A stretch of DNA of 64,000 nt. It comes from Clostridium sp. UBA701. Lineage in GTDB: Bacteria > Bacillota > Clostridia > Clostridiales > Clostridiaceae. The position numbers were made by a program, and so were the translations under genes. Below, piece by piece: positions 55,729 to 64,000 of the stretch (positions are counted from its first letter, which is position 1; every line of letters begins with the position of its first letter). The stretch is from NCBI GenBank assembly GCA_002298125.1, contig DBMJ01000001.1, forward strand, positions 124,001-188,000. The letters run 5' to 3'. The notes under the pieces are model-generated. The model was not told the origin of the DNA. It made no database searches and worked only from the letters and a program-made list of their open reading frames with translations.

Positions 55729-56665
55729 TTTTCTTCACCCTGGGCACTGGTAGTGTTTTAATAATATCCATAATCACATCCTCATTAGTCATATTATTAA
55801 CTCTTGCCAGTGAGGAAAGAGTTATTCTATGGCTTAATACCATAATTGCATTTTCCTTAATGTCCTCAGGTATCACATAATCTCTTCCATAAATTACAGC
55901 AGAGGCTTGGGCTATTCTAAGAAGTGCAAGGGATGCTCTTGGGCTTACTCCCATGAGTAAATTTTTATTGCTTCTTGTAGCATTTACTATGGAAACGATA
56001 TACTCATTTATTTCCTTGGATACAAATACTTCTCTTACCTTCTTTTGAAGGCTTAATATATCCTCAGTAGATGCAATACTTAAAAGCTCTAGTAGGGGTT
56101 CTCTATTTCTATAGGTTTCTAATATCTTGCATTCATCCTCAGAATCAGGATATCCTATCCTAACCTTGATCATAAATCTATCAAGCTGGGCTTCTGGTAA
56201 TACAAAGGTACCTTCATGCTCTATTGGATTTTGAGTAGCTAATACAAAGAAGGGTTCATCTAACTTAAAGGTATTATTACCTTCTGATACCTGTTTCTCC
56301 TCCATTACCTCTAGTAATGCTGATTGTGTCTTTGGAGATGTTCTGTTGATCTCATCTGCCAGTACTATATTTGCAAATACAGGTCCTTTTCTGAACTCAA
56401 ACTCCATAGTTTTTTGATTGTATATGGATATTCCTGTAATATCTGATGGTAGAAGGTCTGGAGTGAACTGAATTCTACTGAAGCTCAAATTTAAGGTCTT
56501 TGCTATGGCTTTTACCAGGGTAGTCTTTCCTACCCCCGGCACATCCTCTATTAGTATATGTCCATTGGCCAAAATTCCTTTTAAAAGGTTGTAAATTTCA
56601 TACCTTTTACCTATGATAACCTTTTCTACATTGTACACAATATCCTTTATTAGCTTGTCTTCCAT
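55721..56665 (-). CDS. MoxR family AAA+ ATPase
   Basis: 314 residues from the ATG at 56665 preceded by GGGGGC; the longer frame upstream is basic and low-complexity and rejected. Walker A LIEDVPGVGKTTL near 40, Walker B VLADEINR near 105, and ATQNPIEHEGTFVLPEAQLDRF near 150 (sensor/MoxR motif). A chaperone-like ATPase that works with DUF58 partners. Confidence 0.95.
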   Translation of the reverse strand: MEDKLIKDIVYNVEKVIIGKRYEIYNLLKGILANGHILIEDVPGVGKTTLVKAIAKTLNLSFSRIQFTPDLLPSDITGISIYNQKTMEFEFRKGPVFANIVLADEINRTSPKTQSALLEVMEEKQVSEGNNTFKLDEPFFVLATQNPIEHEGTFVLPEAQLDRFMIKVRIGYPDSEDECKILETYRNREPLLELLSIASTEDILSLQKKVREVFVSKEINEYIVSIVNATRSNKNLLMGVSPRASLALLRIAQASAVIYGRDYVIPEDIKENAIMVLSHRITLSSLARVNNMTNEDVIMDIIKTLPVPRVKKNV

Positions 56666-56822
56666 TTTTTTGCCCCCATTTCTAAATCTTAAAAGTCCAT
56701 ACCCCAATTTTTGACTATGGCTGTAACTATATTTATTATAACAATACGTATTTTTTTTTGCAAAGTTACCATTTATACCACGATTTTTAAATTTGTGCAA
56801 CAAATGAACATTATTTCACAGC

Positions 56823-56850
56823 AAAAAAGAAGGAGTAAAACTCCTTCTTT
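56823..56850 (-). terminator. terminator of the VanW gene
   Basis: AAAGAAGGAG pairs with CTCCTTCTTT over a 5-nt loop, with six T on the minus strand. Confidence 0.9.
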
Positions 56851-56874
56851 ATATGCTAAAATATTTTATTATGG

Positions 56875-58332
56875 CTAAGTTGTTGGCTTTGTTGGAGTTG
56901 GAGTTGGAGCAGGAGTTGGTGGTGTTGGTGCTGGTGCTGGTGCTGGTGGCTTTGGCTTAACTCCATACTTTATTACCCCATCTACAGGCTTGTATAAGTC
57001 ATCTGATACTGTTTCTGTCTTTATCACTGTATTATTTTGAATGGTTTTTCTGTATACCTTAACCCTAAAGCCTTGTCTTGGTGTTGTTTCCACCACTTCC
57101 TCCCCTTCATAAAGAGTAGGATCCATTATCCTAGTTACCTTTGGTTCAGTAGGCTGATATACTTCATTTGTAAGCTCATATCTATATTTAGTTAAACTTG
57201 AACTGGAATATAAATTAAAGCCCACATTAGTGTCATTAATAACACCTTCAATATAAATTGGATAATCCGTAGTGTTTTTAAATTTAAAATCGATGCTACC
57301 ATAGTCTACTGTAGCATCCATTCCCCTTTCAAGGTAGCCTACAGGTAAGCTGTGGTTTCTTCGCTCTAATGCATTTAATCCACCTCTTAGTACTGCGTTA
57401 TATAGTGTAGAGGAAACCTGACATATTCCTCCTCCTATACCTGAATCGAACTTATTGCCAATTATTACTCCTGCCTCCATGTAGCCCTTTTGTGCAGTTC
57501 TTGGACCTACTACGCCGTTAAAGCTGAATACTTCTCCCGGCATTAAAAGCGTGCCATTAACAGTCTTTGTAGCAAGCTTAATATTGTTTGCTCGTCCAGC
57601 AGCTGAGCCGGCAAAGTTAGTAGCATAGGCAACTATCTTGGTATCAATTGACTTTAGCTGTTCTGCTGTGACGGCTGCTTTAGTTTCCTCCATAGGAGCC
57701 TCTATTATTATGTCCTTGGATAGTTGTCCACTTAAACTGCTTGTAAGAGTTGCAGTTAATTCATCACTTTTAAGCTTTATACCACTCTTATCATTAGATA
57801 TCTGAAACTTGCCAGAGTAAATCATTGAGAGCTTTGCATTCACTGCATCTTGGTTTACTTCCTTCTCTATATCTGTTATAAAATTCTTTACTTCCTCTTT
57901 ATCATAACTCAAGGTCAATGGGTAATTTTTGGCTATAGGATTTTTTATTATCTCATGCTTCTTAAACATATTTAAATCCTTGCCATAGTTATATGCTTCA
58001 TTAACCACCTCAGAAATGTCATACTTTGCATTTATCTTAGAAAGTACCAGAGGATATTCTTTTTCAGGAGTTTTTATTACGATTTTAACTCTTGAGGAAT
58101 CTAGTTTGAAACTATCCTCCAAAAGACTTTTTGCCTCCTCCTTGGTTTTTCCAGAAATATCAACATTATTTACCGAAACACCAGGGAAAATTGTATTAGA
58201 GTATTTTTTATTAAAAAAGCTAATATAGCTTAGTACTGATATCAAAGCCACAGCAGCAATACTTACTGCTACTATAGACGCAATGATAATTCCTTTTTTG
58301 CCTTTTAACTTCTTTGTGCTTCGTTTCTTCAT
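56875..58332 (-). CDS. VanW family cell-envelope protein
   Basis: 485 residues from the ATG at 58332, after GGAGG at 6 bases. A basic N-terminus and a membrane anchor (about 18-42) lead to a peptidoglycan-binding-4-like domain (about 80-230) and a VanW domain (about 240-380: PGEVFSFNGVVGPRTAQKGY, GGGICQVSSTLYNA). The C-terminus is a Pro/Ala/Thr-rich tail, likely spanning the cell wall. The name comes from vancomycin operons but the role here is general envelope; no van genes are near. Confidence 0.92.
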   Translation of the reverse strand: MKKRSTKKLKGKKGIIIASIVAVSIAAVALISVLSYISFFNKKYSNTIFPGVSVNNVDISGKTKEEAKSLLEDSFKLDSSRVKIVIKTPEKEYPLVLSKINAKYDISEVVNEAYNYGKDLNMFKKHEIIKNPIAKNYPLTLSYDKEEVKNFITDIEKEVNQDAVNAKLSMIYSGKFQISNDKSGIKLKSDELTATLTSSLSGQLSKDIIIEAPMEETKAAVTAEQLKSIDTKIVAYATNFAGSAAGRANNIKLATKTVNGTLLMPGEVFSFNGVVGPRTAQKGYMEAGVIIGNKFDSGIGGGICQVSSTLYNAVLRGGLNALERRNHSLPVGYLERGMDATVDYGSIDFKFKNTTDYPIYIEGVINDTNVGFNLYSSSSLTKYRYELTNEVYQPTEPKVTRIMDPTLYEGEEVVETTPRQGFRVKVYRKTIQNNTVIKTETVSDDLYKPVDGVIKYGVKPKPPAPAPAPTPPTPAPTPTPTKPTT

Positions 58333-58466
58333 TAATAACCTCCTCTCTACAGCCACAGAAATATTATACTACTTTTATCATTACTTTACTATAAGAATTA
58401 ACATTTTCTTGAACATTTTAAACTGTATTTTCTTATGGTACAATATAATATGGGAGCGTGATAAAA

Positions 58467-59507
58467 ATGAATTACAACGTGGAAGAATTGAAAAAGCTAT
58501 CAAAGACTATTCTTACTATACCTAGTCCCAGCGGGTATACAAAAAAGATAATGAACTATATTGAGGAGGAGCTTAAGTCCCTAAAGGTTCCCTATTATTT
58601 TACCCAAAAAGGTGCCTTAATAATCACTATACTGGGTGAAGATAATGATAATGCTCGCACCTTTTCAGCTCATGTGGATACCCTTGGTGCTATGGTTAAG
58701 GAAATTAAAGGTAGTGGCACCTTGGCATTGACCTCTATAGGCGGCTACATGATGAACTCTGTAGAAGGAGAAAATTGTATTGTAGAAACCATAGAGGGAA
58801 AGAGTTATTCAGGAACCATACAAACCATTAAGCCTTCTGTTCACATCAGTGGAAGTGATGCAAGAGAACTGAAAAGAACAGCAGAAAATATGGAGGTTGT
58901 TCTAGATGAAAGAGTTTCCTCTAAGGAAGACGCAGAAAAGCTAGGCATTAATGTAGGTGACTTCATCTGCTTTGATCCAAGAACAGTTATTACAGAGTCT
59001 GGATACATAAAGAGCAGACATCTTGATGATAAAGCCAGTGTAACACTGCTGCTATTCACCATAAGATATCTTGTTGAAAATAATATTAAGCCTCCACATA
59101 CCCTTCACTTTTTCATAAGCAATTATGAAGAGGTGGGACATGGTGCTGCCGCTGCCCTGCCACAAAACACAAAGGAATTTATCTCTGTGGATATGGGAGC
59201 TCCAGGACCTGGTCAAAATTCTACAGAATATGATGTATGTATCTGTGCGAAGGATTCCTCAGGTCCTTATGACCTAGAGTTAAGACAAACTCTTACTAAT
59301 CTATGTAAAGAGCATAACATTCCTTATAAGATAGATATATACCCTCATTATGGGTCAGATGCTTCTGCAGCTATAAGTGCAGGCTGGGATATAAGAACTG
59401 CTCTTATAGGACCTGGAGTATTTGCTTCTCATGGCTATGAGAGAACTCATATGGATTCCATGCTGGCAACTCTAGATTTAATAATAAAGTATTGTCAATG
59501 TAAATAG
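58467..59507 (+). CDS. M42 family metallopeptidase
   Basis: 346 residues from the ATG at 58467; the GTG at 58458 is too close to the GGGAG box. Metal ligands: SAHVDTLGAMV (about 64-74), RHLDDKASV (about 191), the catalytic NYEEVGHGAA (about 217), VDMGAPG, and GSDASAAISAG near 300 with the C-terminal SHGYERTHMDS. A cytoplasmic aminopeptidase that trims peptides, in line with amino-acid fermentation. Confidence 0.94.
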   Translation: MNYNVEELKKLSKTILTIPSPSGYTKKIMNYIEEELKSLKVPYYFTQKGALIITILGEDNDNARTFSAHVDTLGAMVKEIKGSGTLALTSIGGYMMNSVEGENCIVETIEGKSYSGTIQTIKPSVHISGSDARELKRTAENMEVVLDERVSSKEDAEKLGINVGDFICFDPRTVITESGYIKSRHLDDKASVTLLLFTIRYLVENNIKPPHTLHFFISNYEEVGHGAAAALPQNTKEFISVDMGAPGPGQNSTEYDVCICAKDSSGPYDLELRQTLTNLCKEHNIPYKIDIYPHYGSDASAAISAGWDIRTALIGPGVFASHGYERTHMDSMLATLDLIIKYCQCK

Positions 59508-59520
59508 GTACTAAAAACTT

Positions 59521-59552
59521 AGCACTCTAAGAATAATCTTAGAGTGCTTTTA
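59521..59552. terminator. bidirectional terminator
   Basis: AGCACTCTAAG pairs with CTTAGAGTGCT over a 6-nt loop; TTTTAC follows on the plus strand and an A-rich tract precedes it. Shared by convergent M42 and DUF2804 genes. Confidence 0.88.
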
Positions 59553-59560
59553 CTTACTAT

Positions 59561-60586
59561 TTACCACTTTCCATAATGGTCTTCTATACATCCTTTTAGG
59601 TTCTCTATAGTAATTTTTTCTCCACTACCCGTGGTGATAGTTCCACTGTAATTTCCAATCATCTGATGCACCTTGGATTTTACCACCCCTATATTTGATT
59701 TTGCCACTCTTTCATAAAAGGGCACAAAGGTAAGATCTATAGCATCTGTATTCACAGTATTTAGCTTCCAAGGCCTCATAAAATCATCTGTATCATACTG
59801 GAATTTCACGTCTTCACTTATTTTATATAGCTTCCCGTCTACTACCATAGCATTTTCTGTCATACCCGTACCATCTGTCCATTTTGCTCCTAAATTAAAA
59901 CCTACAAGCTTATCCTTTGCGTAGCCAGAGGCCGTTGCCCAATTCCAACGCACCTTTCTTGGCCAATCTCCCCTGCCAAAGTCCAAGCAGGCAAAATCCT
60001 TAGAGCTATGGAAGATGTATGTTTTATCTCCCACAGAAAACTGTCCTCCTGCTCTTAAACAATTATGTTTGGAGGTATGTTGAAACTTTCTGCTGCTCCA
60101 AGGTATTACTACACTGAGTGTTTCATGGCCTAATGGATAATGTATTTTTATATCTGCCTTAAGCTTTTTCCCACCAAAGTTTGGACAATTAACTATGAGT
60201 CTTGTACCATCTTCTTCCTTTAAGAAATACATGCTAAGATCTCTATGCTTAAAGGAGGCACTTTCCATTACCTTGTCAGAAAGAATGCAGTCTTTTCCGA
60301 AGGGAGCTATTACGGTTTTTTCATAAAAATCTTTTGTGTTATAGTCAAGATAATACACAAAGCCCAAGGCTGCATAATCTAAATTGGTTATGGTAGCCGA
60401 GAATAGGTAATTTTCCCCTATGATACACCAATAATTCCATTTCTTTTTTCTTAAATAATGGCCTCTGATATTTGAGGTTATTAAGGGTTTTCTGGACCAA
60501 ACTATGCTTTCCTTGTTAAGTTTTCCATCAAAATCGCATAGTTCTAAAGGCTGAAGAGCTTCTTTTTCCACATAAAAATTACTCAT
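59561..60586 (-). CDS. DUF2804 domain protein
   Basis: 341 residues. LCDFDGKLNKESIVWSRKPL and RKKKWNYWCI near the N-terminus match the DUF2804 family of uncharacterised, probably beta-sheet-rich proteins. No signal peptide or membrane segment. RBS GGGGG precedes the ATG. Function unknown; the divergent neighbour is an alpha/beta hydrolase. Confidence 0.85.
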   Translation of the reverse strand: MSNFYVEKEALQPLELCDFDGKLNKESIVWSRKPLITSNIRGHYLRKKKWNYWCIIGENYLFSATITNLDYAALGFVYYLDYNTKDFYEKTVIAPFGKDCILSDKVMESASFKHRDLSMYFLKEEDGTRLIVNCPNFGGKKLKADIKIHYPLGHETLSVVIPWSSRKFQHTSKHNCLRAGGQFSVGDKTYIFHSSKDFACLDFGRGDWPRKVRWNWATASGYAKDKLVGFNLGAKWTDGTGMTENAMVVDGKLYKISEDVKFQYDTDDFMRPWKLNTVNTDAIDLTFVPFYERVAKSNIGVVKSKVHQMIGNYSGTITTGSGEKITIENLKGCIEDHYGKW

Positions 60587-60794
60587 TACACATCCCCCTT
60601 ACAATTTTTAGTACTAATACTGGTTAATTTTAGTATATATGTTACACATAAATACTTCAATATAGCTATTTATCTTTATTAAAATCATTGGCAATTATAT
60701 ACTCATAAGGCATTAAAATTTTCACCCATCATGGTATTTTTATGGTAAAATATTTTGTGAGTGCAAAATAATACAGATTAAAGGGTGATGGTTC

Positions 60795-61763
60795 ATGGGA
60801 ATTGAGATAAGCTTTACACAGCTTCCTAAAATTAGGAAAAGAAAGATACAAAGATGGCTTGTTATAACCTTACTTGTCTTATTTATTGTTATAAATACAG
60901 TTGGCAGCTTTATTGGCTCAAAAGTACTAAGCTCACTAGAGGCTCTTTCAGACAAGAGCGCACCCACAGCTTCTTTAGCCCTTGAAAAAAAGCTTGAAAG
61001 ACTTCCTCATAGTGATGTGTCTATAGTTTCAAAGGATGGACTTACCCTTAAGGGTACCTATGTGAGAGCCTCTTCTGACTCAAAGAATACAGTAATTTTA
61101 ATACCTGGTTTAAACAGCAGCAGATATTCTGTACAAAAATTTTCAGAGATTTATTTAGGCAGAGGCTTTAATGTACTTATGTATGACCCCAGAGCCCAAG
61201 GTGAAAGCGGCGGAAAGAAGATAAGCTATGGCTATCATGAGTTAGAGGACTTAACTTGCTGGATAAATTATATATGGTCAAAATACCCTTATGGTCAGAT
61301 TGGAATACATGGAGAATCCTTTGGTGCCGCAGCTGCTCTTATGGAGTCTGGTTTAAATTCGGACAAGCGTGTTAAATTTTATGTTGCAGACAGCTCCTTT
61401 ACTTCCATGAAGGATCTAATTTCTTACAACATTACTAAGAGTTATAATATAAAAAATAAATACCTGCAAAATGTTATGTTTTTCTACACAGATTTGATAT
61501 GCAGAGTTAAAAATGGCTACAGCCTCTATAAAATAAGTCCATTAAATTCCATCAAGCAGTACTCAAGCCCTGTATTATTTATTCATGGTAGTGCCGATAA
61601 GATAGTACCTTCCTCTATGAGTAAGACTCTGTATGAAAACAAAAAAGGTACTAAGGATATTTACATTATGAATGGTGCTGATCATGGTTTGTCCTATACT
61701 TCAAATCCAGAGCAATATAAAAAAGTTGTCAATGATTTCTTAGACAAGATTTATAAGCAATAA
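60795..61763 (+). CDS. membrane-anchored alpha/beta hydrolase
   Basis: 322 residues. A single N-terminal membrane helix (about 20-45) anchors an extracellular serine hydrolase: oxyanion loop LIPGLNSSRYS, nucleophile GIHGESFGAA (about 177), acid HGSADKIVPS (about 263) and histidine GADHGLSY (about 296). It resembles the YqkD/FrsA-like group; substrate unknown. RBS GGGTGATGG precedes the ATG. Confidence 0.9.
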   Translation: MGIEISFTQLPKIRKRKIQRWLVITLLVLFIVINTVGSFIGSKVLSSLEALSDKSAPTASLALEKKLERLPHSDVSIVSKDGLTLKGTYVRASSDSKNTVILIPGLNSSRYSVQKFSEIYLGRGFNVLMYDPRAQGESGGKKISYGYHELEDLTCWINYIWSKYPYGQIGIHGESFGAAAALMESGLNSDKRVKFYVADSSFTSMKDLISYNITKSYNIKNKYLQNVMFFYTDLICRVKNGYSLYKISPLNSIKQYSSPVLFIHGSADKIVPSSMSKTLYENKKGTKDIYIMNGADHGLSYTSNPEQYKKVVNDFLDKIYKQ

Positions 61764-61803
61764 AAAGTTATAACTCATGTGGCAGCCACATGAGTTATAA
61801 CTT
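61764..61803. terminator. bidirectional terminator
   Basis: AAGTTATAACTCATGTGGC pairs perfectly with GCCACATGAGTTATAACTT. It starts just after the hydrolase stop codon and reaches the stop of nth. Confidence 0.88.
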
Positions 61804-62428
61804 ATTCATTAAAATAGTCACAATATGGTGCAAGAGGGCATTCTTCACATTGTGGTTTTCTAGCCTTGCATATCTGTCTTCCATGATAAATTAAATAATG
61901 ATGGGTATCACTCCATTTATTTTTCGGCAGTTTTTTCATAAGATTTTCTTCAACTTCCTCTGGAGTTTTTCCTTTTGCTAAGCCTAACCTATTAGAAACC
62001 CTAAAAACATGGGTGTCCACTGCAATAGCGGGAACCCCAAAGGCGTTTGATAAAACTACATTGGCAGTTTTCCTTCCTACCCCAGGAAGAGAGGTTAATT
62101 CCTCCATAGTAGGAGGCACTTGTCCTTTATAATCTATAAGTAATCTTCGTGAGGTTTCTAATATATTTTTGCTTTTATTTTTATAAAAGCCACAGCTCTT
62201 TATCTTTTCTCCTAATTCCTCTTCCGAAAGACTTGTCATTGCTTCAGGGGTATTGTACTTTTCAAAAAGCTCTGCAGTAACTTGATTTACTCTCACATCA
62301 GTGCACTGTGCAGACAGTATTGTAGCTACTAAAAGCTCATAAGGGGAGGTATGATCTAAGGCACATTTAGCACCCTTATATCTTTCCTCTAGAACCCTTA
62401 GTACTTCTTTTATATCCTGTTTTTTCAT
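61802..62428 (-). CDS. nth: endonuclease III
   Basis: 208 residues. The helix-hairpin-helix LPGVGRKTANVV places the catalytic Lys at 120, and VDTHVFRVSNRLG places Asp at 138, the same numbers as in E. coli. The C-terminal 4Fe-4S loop CKARKPQCEECPLAPYC is intact. It removes oxidised pyrimidines and nicks the abasic site. It starts 12 bp after the small OadG-like gene, so it is probably co-transcribed with oadB. Confidence 0.97.
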   Translation of the reverse strand: MKKQDIKEVLRVLEERYKGAKCALDHTSPYELLVATILSAQCTDVRVNQVTAELFEKYNTPEAMTSLSEEELGEKIKSCGFYKNKSKNILETSRRLLIDYKGQVPPTMEELTSLPGVGRKTANVVLSNAFGVPAIAVDTHVFRVSNRLGLAKGKTPEEVEENLMKKLPKNKWSDTHHYLIYHGRQICKARKPQCEECPLAPYCDYFNE

Positions 62429-62440
62429 AATATCCTCTTT

Positions 62441-62575
62441 CTACTCTGCAGGAAATAGCTTTAACAATGCTTTAATGGATAGGTATATAAGAAACAGCAC
62501 TGCAAATACTCCACCCATTCCCCAAAGCATAACCAAAGCTGCTTGCTTTACATTTTCTAAAATTACTGGATCCAT
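62441..62575 (-). CDS. small OadG/MmdD-like subunit
   Basis: 44 residues, too short for usual gene callers. A single hydrophobic helix (VMLWGMGGVFAVLFLIYLSI, about 15-34) is preceded by a short polar N-terminus, with a lysine-containing tail. GGATGGTG lies six bases before the ATG. It starts 18 bp after the oadB stop and ends 12 bp before nth. Gamma/delta subunits of sodium-pumping decarboxylases are short single-helix proteins beside the beta subunit, so that role is likely. Confidence 0.7.
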   Translation of the reverse strand: MDPVILENVKQAALVMLWGMGGVFAVLFLIYLSIKALLKLFPAE

Positions 62576-62593
62576 AGGTTACACCATCCTCTC

Positions 62594-63718
62594 TTAATGA
62601 ATGAGCATAAGTATCAGGCCACCAGCTATAACTGATGCAATCTGTCCTGCTACATTTGCTCCAACAGCATGCATAAGAATAAAGTTCTGATTGTCTTCCT
62701 TTTGAGCCATCTTTTGAATTACCCTAGCCGACATTGGGAAGGCTGAAATTCCAGCTGCTCCAACCATTGGGTTTACCTTGTTCTTTAAGAATAGATTTAA
62801 GAACTTTGCAAAGAGAACTCCACCAATGGTATCAAAGATAAAGGCTACTAAGCCCAAGGATATAACCATAAGAGTTTTTAGATTTACAAAGGTATCTGCC
62901 TTCATAGAAGCTGCAATAGTAATTCCCAGCAGTAGGGTTATTATATTAACCAGCTCTTTCTGGGCTGTTTGAGATAATCTGTCTAGAACACCACATTCTC
63001 TTATAAGATTACCAAACATCAAAAACCCAATAAGTGGTACTGAAGTAGGTGCTATAAGTCCAGCTATAACTGTAACTATTATAGGAAATAAGATTCTTGT
63101 CTTTTTAGAAATATTCTCAGGCTTATAGGGCATCCTGATCATTCTTTCCTTCTTAGTAGTGACAAGCTTAATAGCAAAGGGCTGTATTATTGGAACTAAG
63201 GACATGTAAGAGTAGGCAGCCACTGTAATGGGGGCTAGATACTCACTCTTAAAATAATTAGCTACAAAGATGGAGGTAGGTCCATCTGCTGCTCCAATAA
63301 TACCTATAGAAGCTGCATCCTTTATACCAAAGCCTAAAAGTGAGGCTGCAAGTATGGTGAAAAATATTCCAAATTGTGCAGCTGCACCAAACAGAAGCAT
63401 AAAGGGATTAGAAAGCAGCGGACCAAAGTCTATCATGGCCCCTATGCCTATAAATAGTAACAGAGGAAACATTTCTGTAGCTATACCGCCTTTAAAAAGG
63501 AAGTCGAGAATTCCCTCCACTGGTGTACCTGAAATCACCTGAGTTATCGCGCCAGACATAGGTATGTTTACTAGTATAGCTCCAAATCCCATGGGGAGCA
63601 GAAGTGCTGGTTCAAAATCCTTGGCAATGGCCAGATAAATAAGTACTCCCCCTATTGCCCACATTAAAAGCTGCTTTAAAAATAAGGGGGTCAAAAAAGT
63701 AGATGTTATGTAATCCAT
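62594..63718 (-). CDS. sodium-ion-translocating decarboxylase beta subunit
   Basis: 374 residues with about 9-11 helices. GILDFLFKGGIATEMFPLLLFIGIGAMIDFGPLL and GAADGPTSIFVANYF are the conserved OadB/GcdB/MmdB segments containing the sodium-binding aspartate. It couples decarboxylation of a carboxybiotin intermediate to Na+ export. The alpha (carboxyltransferase) and biotin subunits are not visible and may lie beyond the right edge. RBS GGAGG precedes the ATG. Confidence 0.93.
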   Translation of the reverse strand: MDYITSTFLTPLFLKQLLMWAIGGVLIYLAIAKDFEPALLLPMGFGAILVNIPMSGAITQVISGTPVEGILDFLFKGGIATEMFPLLLFIGIGAMIDFGPLLSNPFMLLFGAAAQFGIFFTILAASLLGFGIKDAASIGIIGAADGPTSIFVANYFKSEYLAPITVAAYSYMSLVPIIQPFAIKLVTTKKERMIRMPYKPENISKKTRILFPIIVTVIAGLIAPTSVPLIGFLMFGNLIRECGVLDRLSQTAQKELVNIITLLLGITIAASMKADTFVNLKTLMVISLGLVAFIFDTIGGVLFAKFLNLFLKNKVNPMVGAAGISAFPMSARVIQKMAQKEDNQNFILMHAVGANVAGQIASVIAGGLILMLIH

Positions 63719-63831
63719 ATTGTTTCCTCCTTGTTTACTTCACTATATATGTATTGTGCTTAAAAATTATAAAATCATTTACTATTAATTATAGCAAAAT
63801 TTGCTGCTAGGATAAACCTAATAAAAAAATC

Positions 63832-63868
63832 GAGACCTTTAGCGAATTAATTTCGCTAAAGGTCTCAC
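63832..63868. terminator. terminator upstream of oadB
   Basis: GAGACCTTTAGCGAA pairs with TTCGCTAAAGGTCTC with a short loop; AAAAAAAT on the plus strand supplies T for the minus-strand gene that enters from the right. Confidence 0.88.
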
Positions 63869-63955
63869 TGCTTGAGAGTTCAAGTGATAAAACCAGGTTT
63901 ATAACCGAGATTGTTGATTTTATCCACAGTTTCCTGTAGTTACTCCCCTTTAGAA

Positions 63956-64000
63956 CTATTTAATATCAAGCTTTTGTCTAAGCTTTGCAAGCATATCTTC
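63956..64000 (-). CDS. 3' end of a gene cut by the window edge
   Basis: The minus strand reads EDMLAKLRQKLDIK then TAG, open to the window edge, and is followed by the terminator at 63832. Too little is visible to name; its position upstream of oadB suggests another gene of the decarboxylase region. Confidence 0.5.
   Translation of the reverse strand, partial: EDMLAKLRQKLDIK

Noticed and set aside
56666..56803. N-terminal extension of the MoxR ATPase
   Set aside because: The extension starts at TTG without an RBS, is basic and low in complexity, and the ATG at 56665 has a good RBS and matches the family start.
56875..58332. Vancomycin resistance locus
   Set aside because: The VanW domain alone does not confer resistance, and no ligase, dehydrogenase or sensor kinase genes are nearby.
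1..64000. CRISPR arrays
   Set aside because: No regularly spaced repeats of 25-40 bp were seen anywhere in the window; the only tandem repeat is the coding 45-bp unit near 13.5 kb.

Overview
The window comes from a low-GC, Gram-positive, amino-acid-fermenting anaerobe of the class Clostridia. The signs are a complete selenocysteine-containing glycine reductase operon behind a tandem glycine riboswitch, a T-box-controlled gltX-glnS pair, a CggR-headed glycolysis operon, a membrane pyrophosphatase, an OadB-type sodium-pump subunit and strong GGAGG ribosome binding sites. I cannot name the species from the sequence. Most genes lie on the minus strand.

Layout. 1-5.7 kb: the 3' part of a branched-chain aminotransferase gene, a LysR regulator, and a divergent pair made of a large Fe-S/FAD fusion flavoprotein and a multi-pass membrane protein. 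5.8-13.3 kb: an OPT transporter, glnS and gltX behind a glutamate T-box, a nucleoside-phosphorylase-like protein with altered catalytic motifs, and a small membrane protein. 13.4-21.0 kb: an accessory island at the 3' end of ssrA, flanked by a 14-bp copy of the tmRNA 3' terminus. It holds a PIN-like nuclease, a decayed IS21-type element, a two-gene winged-helix plus DUF4145 (HEPN-like) module, a long AT-rich gene-poor stretch, a small unknown gene and what looks like the 3' remnant of a large serine recombinase. 21.0-35.9 kb: ssrA, smpB, rnr, hppA, secG, eno, gpmI, tpiA, pgk, gap, cggR and rpoN. 36-41 kb: a BMP-type nucleoside ABC importer. 41.6-49.7 kb: the grdX-trxB-trxA-grdE-grdA-grdB-grdC-grdD operon; grdA and grdB each contain an in-frame UGA read as selenocysteine. 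49.7-64 kb: DegV, TrmL, a HAD phosphatase, tRNA-Leu(CAG), a MoxR-DUF58-transglutaminase cluster, a VanW protein, an M42 peptidase, a DUF2804 protein, an alpha/beta hydrolase, and an oadB-oadG-like-nth cluster.

How it works together. Glycine is sensed by the riboswitch and reduced by GrdA/B/C/D/E to acetyl phosphate, with electrons passing from TrxB through an atypical thioredoxin (CEIC). Glycolysis is gated by CggR through an operator with the same 20-bp period as in Bacillus. The most notable accessory find is the ssrA-integrated island. Its probable displaced ssrA terminator still sits beside the distal repeat, and its cargo combines PIN-like and HEPN-like proteins in a layout compatible with a small defence or toxin-type locus.
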